Below, piece by piece: positions 16,749 to 24,719 of a stretch of DNA of 64,000 nt. Positions within the stretch are counted from its first letter, which is position 1. Each line of letters starts with the position of its first letter. The stretch comes from G963665405 sp963665405 (lineage in GTDB: Bacteria > Chloroflexota > Dehalococcoidia > Lucifugimonadales > G963665405), in contig CAXXUH010000003.1 in the NCBI GenBank assembly GCA_963665405.2, positions 372,001 through 436,000 on the forward strand. Direction: 5' to 3'. The notes beneath the pieces are model-generated. The model searched no databases. It was not told the origin of the DNA and was given only the letters and a program-made list of their open reading frames with translations. The translations under genes were made by a program, and so were the position numbers.

Positions 16749-17847
16749 ATGGATTTTGCAGATCAGATTCAGGCCGTTGCCGGGCGCGTCTCGGGCAAGC
16801 TGGCGAGCCTTAATACCGAGGAGGCTACCAAGAACGCACTGGTCATGCCCTTCATCAGCGCGCTGGGCTACAACGTATTCGATCCGACCGAGTTGGTTCC
16901 GGAGTTTACCGCGGATGTTACCGGCAAGAAGGGAGAAAAGGTCGACTATGCCATCATGAAGGATGGCAGGCCCATCATACTTTTCGAGTGCAAGTCGTCG
17001 AATGCAAACCTTGACCCATACATCCCAGCTGTTCCGGTATTTCACCTCCACGGACGCGCGATTTGGTGTTCTCACGAACGGCGTGCTCTACCGCTTCTAT
17101 TCCGACATAGACAAGCCGAACATGATGGATGCCAAACCGTTTCTGGAAGTCAACATGCTCGGGCTCACCGATGCTCAGATCGAAGAGCTCAAGCGATTTA
17201 CCAAGCCCTCTTTCGACCTCGACAACATCTTGGACGCCGCCCGAGAGTTGAAGTACACGCGGGAGATCACTCACATCCTCGGGGAGCAGCTGGCAAATCC
17301 CACCGATGACTTCGTCAGGTTCTTCGCGACGCAGGTCTACTCCGGCCGGATGACGCAGTCGGCCAGGGAGCAATTCACTCAAATCTCGAAGCGTGCGTTT
17401 CAGCAATTCATCAACGAGAAGATCGCCGACAGGCTTCGATGGGCGCAGGCCCGCGAGGAGGATGCCGCGACCAGTGGGAAGAAACCACCCGGCGACGAAA
17501 GTACCGCCATAGCTCAAGACGACTCTGACGAAGACAGCGGAATCGTAACCACGGAGGAGGAGATTCAGGGGTACTACATCGTCAAGGCAGTACTGGCGGA
17601 CTCCATTGACGTAACGAGGATCGCCATGCGAGACGTACGGAGCTACTGCGGTGTCCTCCTCGACGACAACAATCGTAAGCCCGTATGTCGCTTGCGATTC
17701 AACGCAGCCCAAAAGTACCTGGGCTTGTTCGACAACGGCAAAGAAGAGGAGCGGGTGCAGATCGACGGCCTCGACGACATCTACCGCTACTCTGATCGGC
17801 TGAAGGCGACCATCACGCTGTACGAGTCGTCTGAACATACTTCTTAG
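16749..17847 (+). pseudogene. HsdR N-terminal-domain (type I restriction-like) protein, frameshifted
   Basis: Orphan protein of the HsdR_N/COG4748 type, about 365 residues when joined. The nuclease core reads KVDYAIMKDGRPIILFECKS (D, E-x-K) in the first frame (16749 to about 17018). It continues in the next frame with HTSQLFRYFTSTDARFGVLTNG to 17847. The shift lies near 17015-17025 (GACCCAT) and is 1 nt extra or 2 nt missing. I chose ATG 16749 because GGAGG ends five bases before it. No HsdM/HsdS or helicase domain is nearby, so it is not a full restriction system. The C-terminal part resembles a winged-helix-like DNA-binding extension found in these orphans. Confidence 0.75.
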
Positions 17848-17858
17848 GTAGGATTTAA

Positions 17859-17880
17859 GGCGCCTCCGGAGTGAGGCGCC
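17859..17880 (-). terminator. Hairpin between convergent genes
   Basis: GGCGCCTC (17859-17866) and GAGGCGCC (17873-17880) form a perfect 8-bp stem with a 6-nt loop between the ends of the HsdR_N gene and the DUF3179 gene. On the minus strand it is followed by TTAAAT. It may stop transcription from both sides. Confidence 0.55.
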
Positions 17881-17887
17881 CGTCCGG

Positions 17888-19099
17888 CTAGCCGCCGGGG
17901 TCGAATATCGAGGTGGCGGGGTGGTAGGCGGACCAACCGTACCACTCTGCCAGGAACGACGTTACGAACGCCAGCGACTCGCCCTCAAGCGGCCCGGATA
18001 CGGCGCGGCCGTCGGGCGTCCAGACGGACCCGGTCTGCTCGTCTACGATATCGAGGCCGGTATCGGATACGTTCTCGAAATCCAGGACTCGTCCTCCGAC
18101 TCGCCGAGAAAAGGCGGCGGACAACGAGCTTTCGGCGTCCGCGAACACGACGACCGGCTCGCCGCCGATGACGTCGACGACGACACCACCCAACTCGACA
18201 AGGACGGCGAGCGGATAGGCGACCGACTCCCCACCCGCCACCACTCCGAGCACGACCTCGTTCTGGGTTAGCCGGGTGTCCCAGGTCACGATGCTGCGGA
18301 TGAAGCCCTGCCCCATGCCGGGGGCGCCGAGGGGGGCCTCCGCGTACCACCTGCGGTAGGGCGTGTCGTCGGACAGGACGAGTGTGTCGGGATAGAGCTC
18401 CCTCCACTTCTCCCACGTCGTCTGGAGGATCGGGATGAAGTCCATCTCCGCCCCCTTCAGGGGGCCGTCCAAGGCGTTCCCGCCGAGGTGCGACCAGACG
18501 CTGCCGGTTGCCCGGTCGCTCATCACCATCACCGCGTTGTAGAGGCCGAAGATGTCCAGCATGAGCCTCTGTCCGCCGACCACGGGGTTGAACCCAACCC
18601 CCGAGCTGCACACCACTCAGTAGGTTACGGCGATCGGCTGACCTCCGATCGTGTCGTTGGCGACGTGGTGGAACCACATCATCGCGGTGGGGTAGGCCTT
18701 GGCCTCGCCGCCGAGGGCGACTCCGAGCACCAGATCGCCCGGGTCGAGGAAGCCGGCGTTGTCAGCGGTGACGAAGTCGGGGTCGTCCAGAGCGACGAAC
18801 GGCCACGAGTCCGGGTTTCCGGTGACCTTCTGGGGCACGAAGCCCATGACATCGCCGGTTCCGGGTCCGGCCTCTCCGCCGATAGCGCCGGCCGGTGCGG
18901 CCGACTCCACGTCGCCGGCGTAGTCCCGTAGCAGGTCCGTCTGAGCCCCCGACAGTCCCTGTGCCTGGCCCGCGGCCGGAGCGGGAGTCACTGGTTGGAG
19001 CGACGGAGACTGGCAGGCGGCGATGCCGACAGCTGCCAGCAGCGCCAGGATGCCTGCGCCGAGCTCAGTGAGGCGGGAGCGCCGGTCCGTCGTTTTCAA
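17888..19099 (-). CDS. DUF3179 lipoprotein, predicted selenoprotein (in-frame UGA at codon 161)
   Basis: 403 codons if UGA is read through. The N-terminus is a lipoprotein signal ending VGIAAC near residue 29. The DUF3179 domain starts around residue 95 (DDPDFVTADNAGFL), and its family motif VNDTIGG-PIAVTY is followed directly by UGA GTG GTG TGC, i.e. U-V-V-C, then SSGVGFNPVV. Homologues have Cys-x-x-Cys here. The UGA at 18619-18617 is in the same frame as both halves, so no indel is needed. A 6-bp/6-nt hairpin lies 15 nt downstream (18601-18584). Function is unknown; a thiol/selenol redox role outside the membrane is an inference. A nonsense mutation is the alternative. Confidence 0.8.
18584..18601 (-). 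promoter_or_regulatory. Candidate bacterial SECIS hairpin in the DUF3179 gene
   Basis: On the coding strand GGGGTT-GGGTTC-AACCCC forms a perfect 6-bp stem with a 6-nt loop whose first bases are G. The stem begins 15 nt after the UGA (18619-18617). Loop size and the GGU in the loop resemble the fdhF SECIS of E. coli (loop AGGUCU). Confidence 0.6.
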
Positions 19100-19199
19100 G
19101 AAATCAGGAAGCTGGACTGTTCGCAGAACGCTACCTCTGAAGGGTCGGTCGTAGGAGCCCTGCCTATCGTATACGGTACGAAGCCCGTTGACCGTTCGA

Positions 19200-19760
19200 T
19201 GTCGTAGGAGGGCGCTGGGAAACCATTTCGACCATCCCCTCCGATACGCCCCGATTCATCGGGGCATCGAGAGTCTCGATGAGCCAAGCATCATCGGACC
19301 TGGCCCCCTTCCTGGCCAGGAAGCGGGAGGGGGGAACCGATATCTGAGGGACACCCTCAGGCTCCCGGCACAGGGGCTTTGCCCCTCTGCAGACCCCAAT
19401 ATTTCGTCGCCGGGAACGGGGGAACTGATATCTGAGGGACACCCTCAGGCTCCCGGCACAGGGGCTTTGCCCCTCTGCAGACCCCAATATTTCGTCGCCG
19501 GGAACGGGGGAACTGAAATCTGAGGGACACCCTCAGGCTCCCGGCACAGGGGCTTTGCCCCTCTGCACTCCCCAATATTTCATCGCCGGGAACGGGGGAA
19601 CTGGTATCTGAGGGAACCCAGACTCCCGGCACAGGGGCTTTGCCCCTCTGCACTCCCCAATATTTCATCGCCGGGAACGGGGGAACTGGTATCTGAGGGA
19701 CGCCCTCAGACTCCCGGGGGCTTTGCCCCTCTGTACGCCCTTTGTTTCATCGTCGATTGT
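19200..19760. repeat. Tandem R2-type repeat array (about 5 units)
   Basis: Units of about 87-90 bp begin near 19340, 19427, 19513, 19600 and 19688. Each has a TATCTGAGGGACACCCTCAG hairpin, CTCCCGGCACAGGGGCTTTG and a CAATATTTCGTCGCCGGGAA tail. The left end (19240-19320) has a CATCGAGAGTCTCGATG palindrome (family R5) and the CCTGGCCAGG core. No gene is seen in 19100-19766. Confidence 0.85.
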
Positions 19761-19766
19761 GGTCGG

Positions 19767-20819
19767 CTATACGAGGGTGAGAAGCCGCCTCGGATTGTCC
19801 ACCAGGATGGCGTCTAGGTCCCGCTGGGTGAAACCCCGCTCGCGCATCCAGGGGACGATGTCGCGGAGTATGTGGCCGTAGCCGGTTCCTCCGTAGCGCT
19901 CCAGGCGGATCTTCATGCAGACGTCCTGGGAGACGACGATCCTGCCGACGTGGCCGTCCTCTATCAGCCACTCGATCCGCTGGAGGCGCTGGGCGTCGCT
20001 GGGCATGGGAAAGCGGCTGCCCGGCAGGTAGGACGCCTCGATCCCGAACAGGTCGTACTCCAGGGTGACGCCGCTCTCGGCTACCTCTCTCAGAGCGCCG
20101 CGGTCTTCGAGCGTCCTGTCCATGTGGCAGAGGATGGTCCGGGCGGTGTCAGCTCCCGCGTCTTGAAGTATGTCGAGAACGTGAAACGCGACGTCCGGGT
20201 GCCGCCCAACGTGGATGCTCAGCGGAGCACCGGTCCGCTTCTGGGCCTCTATGGCTGCGCGGACGGACTTCTCCTCGTCGGGGGAGATGGGCGAGGATGT
20301 GCCGATCTCCCCGATGACGCCCGATCGTACCCCGGTGTCTCCCACGCCGACGGTGACGTCTCTTACGATCTCGTCGGCTATCCGCTGCTCGCTCGTCCTG
20401 TGGAAATGGGTAGGGAGGGAAGTACCTACGTAGTATCCGGAGCCCATCACGACGTGAAGGCCGGCGGCCTTGGAGATCCGTACGAGCGCCTCGGGGTTCC
20501 GGCCGATCCCGTTGCTGGTCACATCGACGATGGCTCCGCCGCCTGCCTCTCTGTACCGCACCGCTTCCTGGAGCGCCAGGCCCTCGTCGTCGAGGATCAG
20601 GTTCGGTCGCGAGCGCTGCCAGTGCTGGCGGACCCATCCCAGGTTCTCGAGGCGGATTGGCTGGGCGCTGCGCTCCCTGTCCTCCGGGCTCGCCGACTCG
20701 CGGACGGACCAGGAGAGGTCGATCAGCAGGTGCTCGTGGGGCAGGGTTACGCCCAGTTCGGCCGGGTCCAGGGGACCGAGGACGGTCTGGACCTTACCGG
20801 CGACCGTCGAGGCAGACAA
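19767..20819 (-). CDS. Phosphotriesterase-family metal hydrolase
   Basis: 350-residue amidohydrolase-fold TIM barrel related to bacterial phosphotriesterase/PHP. The dinuclear metal site is visible: PHEHLLIDLS near residue 27 (HxH), the bridging residue as Glu in GEIGTS near 177, His in LSIHVGRH near 205, His in ILCHMDRT near 235, and Asp in VVSQDVC near 300. Glu rather than carbamylated Lys at the bridge is the PHP/lactonase-like version, so lactonase or ester hydrolysis is likelier than true phosphotriester cleavage. It ends 2 nt after glyA in the same direction, so it is probably in the glyA transcript. Confidence 0.88.
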   Translation of the reverse strand: MSASTVAGKVQTVLGPLDPAELGVTLPHEHLLIDLSWSVRESASPEDRERSAQPIRLENLGWVRQHWQRSRPNLILDDEGLALQEAVRYREAGGGAIVDVTSNGIGRNPEALVRISKAAGLHVVMGSGYYVGTSLPTHFHRTSEQRIADEIVRDVTVGVGDTGVRSGVIGEIGTSSPISPDEEKSVRAAIEAQKRTGAPLSIHVGRHPDVAFHVLDILQDAGADTARTILCHMDRTLEDRGALREVAESGVTLEYDLFGIEASYLPGSRFPMPSDAQRLQRIEWLIEDGHVGRIVVSQDVCMKIRLERYGGTGYGHILRDIVPWMRERGFTQRDLDAILVDNPRRLLTLV

Positions 20820-20821
20820 CC

Positions 20822-22066
20822 TCAGGCGTCGATGCCCGGCACCGGGAAGCGAGAGGTCAGCTCGTGCACCTCGTCGCGTATTTCCTGCTCGGCGCTGCCG
20901 CCTCGGAGATCGGCCAGGGTCTTCAGGATGAGCCGGGCCACCTGAATCATGTCTTCGGCGCCGAAGCCCCGGCTCGTCAGCGCGGGTGTCCCGAGCCTGA
21001 GCCCGCTCGTTATTCTGGGCGGCCTGGGGTCGTACGGGATCGCGTTCCTGTTCACGGTGATATGGACGCGGCCCAGCGCGTCCTCGGCCTCCCTACCGTT
21101 CACGCCCAGCGGGGTCAGGTCGACGAGGACCATGTGGTTGTCGGTCCCGCCGGACACCAGCCGCGCGCTGCCCCTGCCAAGCTCGGTGGCGAGGGCCCGA
21201 GCATTGGCCCGAACTGCCTTCTGGTACTCTACGAAATCGGGCTTCGCCGCCTCGCCGAACGCGACGGCCTTGGCCGCGACGGCGTGCATCATCGGTCCGC
21301 CCTGGACGTTGGGGAAGACCGCGCGATCGATGTCTTTGGCGACCTCTCCGATCGAGAGTATGAATCCTCCTCGTGGGCCTCTGAGGGTCTTGTGAGTGGT
21401 CGAGGTGACCACATGGGCATGAGGGACGCAGGAGGGGTGCTCTCCGGCCGCGACGAGTCCGGATATGTGGGCCATGTCGACCATCAGCTTCGCCCCGACC
21501 TGGTCGGCGACCTCCCGGAAGCGAGCGAAGTCGATGATCCTGGGGTAGGCCGTCGCTCCGGCCACGATCAGCTTCGGCCGGGTGCTCCTGGCAAGGGACT
21601 CGACCTCGTCGTAGTCGATGAGCTCGGTCTCCCTGTCTACTCCGTACGACACGAAGTTGTAGAGCTTGCCCGAGAAGTTGACCCGGCTCCCGTGGGTCAG
21701 GTGGCCACCCTGGTCCAGCCGCATGCCCATCACCGTGTCGCCGGGTTTCAGCAGGGCGAAGTAGGCGCTCATGTTCGCCTGGGCTCCGCTATGGGGCTGG
21801 ACGTTGACATGGTCGGCGCCGAAGAGCGTCTTGGCACGCTCGATCGCCAGCGTCTCGGCGACGTCGACATGCTCGCAGCCGCCGTAGTACCGTCTGCCCG
21901 GGTAACCCTCGGCGTACTTGTTCGTCAGCACGGAGCCCTGAGCCTCCAGGACAGCCCTGCTGGTGTAGTTCTCCGAGGCGATCAGGTTGATGTTGCGCCG
22001 CTGCCGCTCGGCCTCGTCCTCCATGGCGTGGGCGACATCGGGGTCCTGCTCCAGGAGAAAGCTCAT
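20822..22066 (-). CDS. glyA: Serine hydroxymethyltransferase
   Basis: 414-residue PLP enzyme interconverting serine and glycine with tetrahydrofolate. Typical blocks are [19 protein letters not shown] near residue 26, [28 protein letters not shown], and the PLP lysine in [14 protein letters not shown] near 226. The ATG at 22066 was chosen over an upstream in-frame reading because it gives the standard N-terminus and follows AAAGGACG. The start and leader are duplicated 193 bp upstream (see the repeat at 22254). The phosphotriesterase-like gene follows after 2 nt. Confidence 0.96.
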   Translation of the reverse strand: MSFLLEQDPDVAHAMEDEAERQRRNINLIASENYTSRAVLEAQGSVLTNKYAEGYPGRRYYGGCEHVDVAETLAIERAKTLFGADHVNVQPHSGAQANMSAYFALLKPGDTVMGMRLDQGGHLTHGSRVNFSGKLYNFVSYGVDRETELIDYDEVESLARSTRPKLIVAGATAYPRIIDFARFREVADQVGAKLMVDMAHISGLVAAGEHPSCVPHAHVVTSTTHKTLRGPRGGFILSIGEVAKDIDRAVFPNVQGGPMMHAVAAKAVAFGEAAKPDFVEYQKAVRANARALATELGRGSARLVSGGTDNHMVLVDLTPLGVNGREAEDALGRVHITVNRNAIPYDPRPPRITSGLRLGTPALTSRGFGAEDMIQVARLILKTLADLRGGSAEQEIRDEVHELTSRFPVPGIDA

Positions 22067-22145
22067 GCTCGTCCTTTCGACAGACAGGGGCGGTCGTTCT
22101 GGATTGCTACCGCCAGCAACTCGGCGGCGTTTCGCCCACCCTCCC
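22061..22145 (-). repeat. glyA start/leader region, copy next to glyA
   Basis: This stretch of about 85 bp includes the glyA start (ATGAGC), the AAAGGACG Shine-Dalgarno and the leader. It recurs at 22254-22338 with about three mismatches. Between the copies (22146-22253) lies an R4 repeat. Confidence 0.85.
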
Positions 22146-22253
22146 GCCCGAAGGGTGTGGGGACGCCCCACACCCAACAAAGGGGGCGAAGCCCCCTTTG
22201 GAACCCCCAGGAGCCGGGCTCCCGGCAAGTTCGCGGTCCTGACCCGTGAGCAG

Positions 22254-22338
22254 GCTCATGCTCGTCCTTTCGACAGGCAGGGGCGGTCGTTCTGGATTGC
22301 TATCGCCAGCAACTCGGCGGCGTCTCGCCCACCCGCCG
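22254..22338 (-). repeat. Second copy of the glyA start/leader region
   Basis: Direct duplicate of 22061-22145 that keeps AAAGGACGAGC followed by ATGAGC. The frame it opens runs into the R4 repeat and then a stop and encodes nothing recognisable. Some of the leader could form an RNA hairpin (TTGCT-GGCGAT-AGCAA). I do not recognise a known riboswitch. Confidence 0.8.
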
Positions 22339-22365
22339 GACCGAAAGGTGCGGGGAGTCGGGCTC

Positions 22366-22950
22366 CTATCCGAACCTGGGCTCGATCAGCCCGTAGTCGC
22401 CGTCCCGTCGTCTGTAGACGACGCTGTGTCGTCCGGAATCGATGTTGTTGAAGAGGTAGAACGTGTGACCCACAAGCTCCATCTCGAGGATGGCATCCTC
22501 GACGGACATTGGCCTCATCGTGAACTGCTTGCCTCGGACGACCCTGCCGAGCTCGGGCAGGACGATACCAGGGGCGTCGACGTCCTCACCCGGCTCCGGC
22601 GGCTCGGCGGCCCGGTGGGCCCCGGCCCTTCCAGACCGCTTCGACTTCTCGGTTCTGGTCGATTTGCCTTTGTACCGTTGAACCTGGCGATCCAGCACGT
22701 CCGTCACCGCGTCGACGACGGCGAACAGATCCATGCCTGACACCTCTCCGCGGAGAACGGACCCGTCGACGGTTAGGGTCATCTGCGCCACGAACCTCTC
22801 GTCGCGAGCGCGGGCTGAGGTCCGGGACACCTCGAGCTTGGCGTCGGACAGCGACCGGAGGTGCCGCTCGAGCCTCCTGAACTTCTTGTTTATGTAGGTC
22901 TCCGCCTCCGAGGTCAGGTCTATGTGCTTGGCGATGATGGTCAGATCCAC
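22366..22950 (-). CDS. hpf: Ribosome hibernation promoting factor, long form
   Basis: 194 residues. Residues 1-100 are the S30AE/YfiA domain (DLTIIAKHIDLTSEAETYI, KLEVSRTSARARDERFVAQM) that sits in the 30S decoding region. A linker rich in Lys/Arg and Glu/Pro follows. The C-terminal dimerisation domain (RGKQFTMRPMSVEDAILEME, FYLFNNIDSG, VVYRRRDGDYGLIEP) makes 100S ribosome dimers in stationary phase. I chose GTG 22950, since it gives the standard start and has GGAGGG just upstream; the longer upstream frame is not conserved-looking. Confidence 0.94.
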   Translation of the reverse strand: MDLTIIAKHIDLTSEAETYINKKFRRLERHLRSLSDAKLEVSRTSARARDERFVAQMTLTVDGSVLRGEVSGMDLFAVVDAVTDVLDRQVQRYKGKSTRTEKSKRSGRAGAHRAAEPPEPGEDVDAPGIVLPELGRVVRGKQFTMRPMSVEDAILEMELVGHTFYLFNNIDSGRHSVVYRRRDGDYGLIEPRFG

Positions 22951-23059
22951 GGCACCCTCCGGATTCGCAAATCGAACACGGACAACCCTCGAAGCCATTC
23001 TAACCCAGGGGGCCATGCCGCGTCCCGAGAATGTCCATAGCACGGATAACTGACCGGGC

Positions 23060-23215
23060 CTTACTGGGCGATCGGCTACCGCACCCTGAAGGATGCGGCA
23101 TGAGGGTCGGGCGCACGGCCGTGCGCCCCCACACGACCCGGCGTCGGGGTGCACGTTTGTTCCCACCCACCCGCCTAATGGATTGGGGGCACTCCAAGCC
23201 CCGCGAAGGGGGCAC
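23060..23215. repeat. Intergenic repeat (R3/R4) upstream of the M19 gene
   Basis: Contains ATCGGCTACCGCACCCTGAA, the perfect palindrome GGGCGCACGGCCGTGCGCCC at 23106-23125, and TTGGGGGCACTCCAAGCCCC. Closely related text lies at 26033-26115. The repeat ends in GCGAAGGGGGC, which also serves as the Shine-Dalgarno of the next gene. Confidence 0.8.
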
Positions 23216-23219
23216 GGCG

Positions 23220-24455
23220 ATGGCCGGTACCAAACGGAAGCCCACTATGTCCTCCGAGGAGGCGAGACGGTTTCACGACGAGGCCCTCGTGATAGACAGT
23301 CAACAGCCCGGCATTACCTCGGGCACGCTGTATACCGAGGCGATGCACGAGGCCATGCAAGAACTCGCGGCGCAGGGCAGGTCCCGTGGAGAGATCAGGG
23401 CGCGGCTGCAGGCGATGGCCGTGCGCGAGATCCAGGATCACCCAGAGGCGGGCCGTCAGTATATGGCCATCTGGGAGGAGTCCGGGGTGACCGTCGCCAG
23501 CGCCACCTACTCCGGACCTCACCCCATCGAGGGTGCCTTCGAGACGTCCGTCACCGGGCTCACGCAGGCCCGAGCGATCATCGACGCGCTGGGAGACGAC
23601 GAGCTGCGGCTGGTGCTGAAGGCCAGCGACATCGAAGACGCGCATCGGGACGGCGTCCGCGGGATCATCTTCGACTTCCAGGAGACGATGCCTTTCGGGT
23701 CCGACCTGGGCCGCATCGACATGTTCCACAACATGGGGTTGAGGGTCGTGCAGCTCACGTACAACCTGCGGAACCTGGTGGGCGACGGCTGCACCGAGCG
23801 CTATAAGACCGGTCTGACATACTTCGGGCTGGAGGTCGTGCAGAGGCTCAACGAGCTGCGGATGCTGGTGGACGTTAGCCATTGCAGCGAGCAGGTGGGA
23901 TGGGACGCCCTGGAGGTCTCGACCTCGCCGGTCATCGTGACGCATTCGGCGAGCAACGCGGTCTGTTACCACGATCGCGGCAAGGGAGACGAGCTGGCGC
24001 GAGCCATCGCGGACAGGGGCGGCTTCTTCGGCGTCGCAGCCATCGGCGGTTTCCTTCGTCCTGACACCAACGCCACCCTGGACGATTTCGCCGACCACTT
24101 GGAGCATCTGGTGGATGTCATGGGGATCGACCACGTTGGAATCGGGAGCGACAAGTGCGGGCCGGGGCCGGGGACCGAGTCCAACCTGGAGTACCCGCCT
24201 GAGCTGGGTCCCTTCAGCACGTCTTACCTTTATCAGACCGACCCCGATCCCAGGGCCACACCGGGAGGCTTCTCGTGGTCGGGGTTCCGACCGGAGCACA
24301 GGCTCAGCGACCAGCACCGGGTAGCGGACTTCGACAAGTTCACGGACTGGCCCGCTATCACCGTCAAGCTAGCCGAGCGCGGCTTCAATGAGGAGGAGCT
24401 GCGCAAGATTGTGGGGCTGAACTACCTTCGCGTGTTCCGCGAGGTGGTGGGCTGA
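23220..24455 (+). CDS. Peptidase M19 (renal dipeptidase-like) protein
   Basis: 411 residues of the M19 amidohydrolase-fold family, which usually cleaves dipeptides with two metals. Conserved blocks are RVVQLTYNLRNLVGDGC, MLVDVSHCSEQVGWDALE, VIVTHSASNAVCYHDRG and DHVGIGSDKCGPGPG. The N-terminal HxD metal motif seen in classic dipeptidases (DGHxD) is replaced by VIDSQQPGIT, and the bridging Glu region reads IIFDFQETMPFG. The metal site or substrate may therefore differ. ATG 23220 was chosen because everything upstream in the frame is intergenic repeat. The GAAGGGGG end of that repeat is the ribosome site. Confidence 0.88.
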   Translation: MAGTKRKPTMSSEEARRFHDEALVIDSQQPGITSGTLYTEAMHEAMQELAAQGRSRGEIRARLQAMAVREIQDHPEAGRQYMAIWEESGVTVASATYSGPHPIEGAFETSVTGLTQARAIIDALGDDELRLVLKASDIEDAHRDGVRGIIFDFQETMPFGSDLGRIDMFHNMGLRVVQLTYNLRNLVGDGCTERYKTGLTYFGLEVVQRLNELRMLVDVSHCSEQVGWDALEVSTSPVIVTHSASNAVCYHDRGKGDELARAIADRGGFFGVAAIGGFLRPDTNATLDDFADHLEHLVDVMGIDHVGIGSDKCGPGPGTESNLEYPPELGPFSTSYLYQTDPDPRATPGGFSWSGFRPEHRLSDQHRVADFDKFTDWPAITVKLAERGFNEEELRKIVGLNYLRVFREVVG

Positions 24456-24550
24456 GGACTGGGAAAAAGTACCGGCCGGCGGCCTGCCGAGGTCGAGAAG
24501 GACCGTCCAAAGGTGCCAGGGTCGAGGTTCGAGACCAGGAATCCCACGCC

Positions 24551-24579
24551 TTGTCATAGCCGCTGCCGTCGGTTAGAGT
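24551..24579 (+). promoter_or_regulatory. Promoter upstream of thrC
   Basis: TTGTCA at 24551-24556 and TAGAGT at 24574-24579 with a 17-bp spacer. It predicts a leader of about 135 nt (24586-24719) that can form a long hairpin: GGCTCT pairs with AGAGCC around TTTGG near 24675-24692, extended by GGCCG/CGGCC. No known riboswitch class is recognised. Confidence 0.55.
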
Positions 24580-24719
24580 TGACTCGGCAACACGGGGCCG
24601 GCAAGGCCTCTCCGCGGGTGTGGGCGGGCATCAACCCCGGCCCTGGGACGGGCGCTATCTGCGGCCGGTTCTGAAGGCTCTTTTGGAGAGCCCGGCCCCA
24701 CGACACTCCCCGAGCGCAG

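Noticed and set aside
22067..22338. Glycine or THF riboswitch upstream of glyA
   Set aside because: The conserved core sequences of these classes as I know them are not present.
24520..24550. tRNA gene suggested by GGTTCGAGACC
   Set aside because: The flanks cannot form a T-arm of 5 bp, and no acceptor, D or anticodon arm is found.
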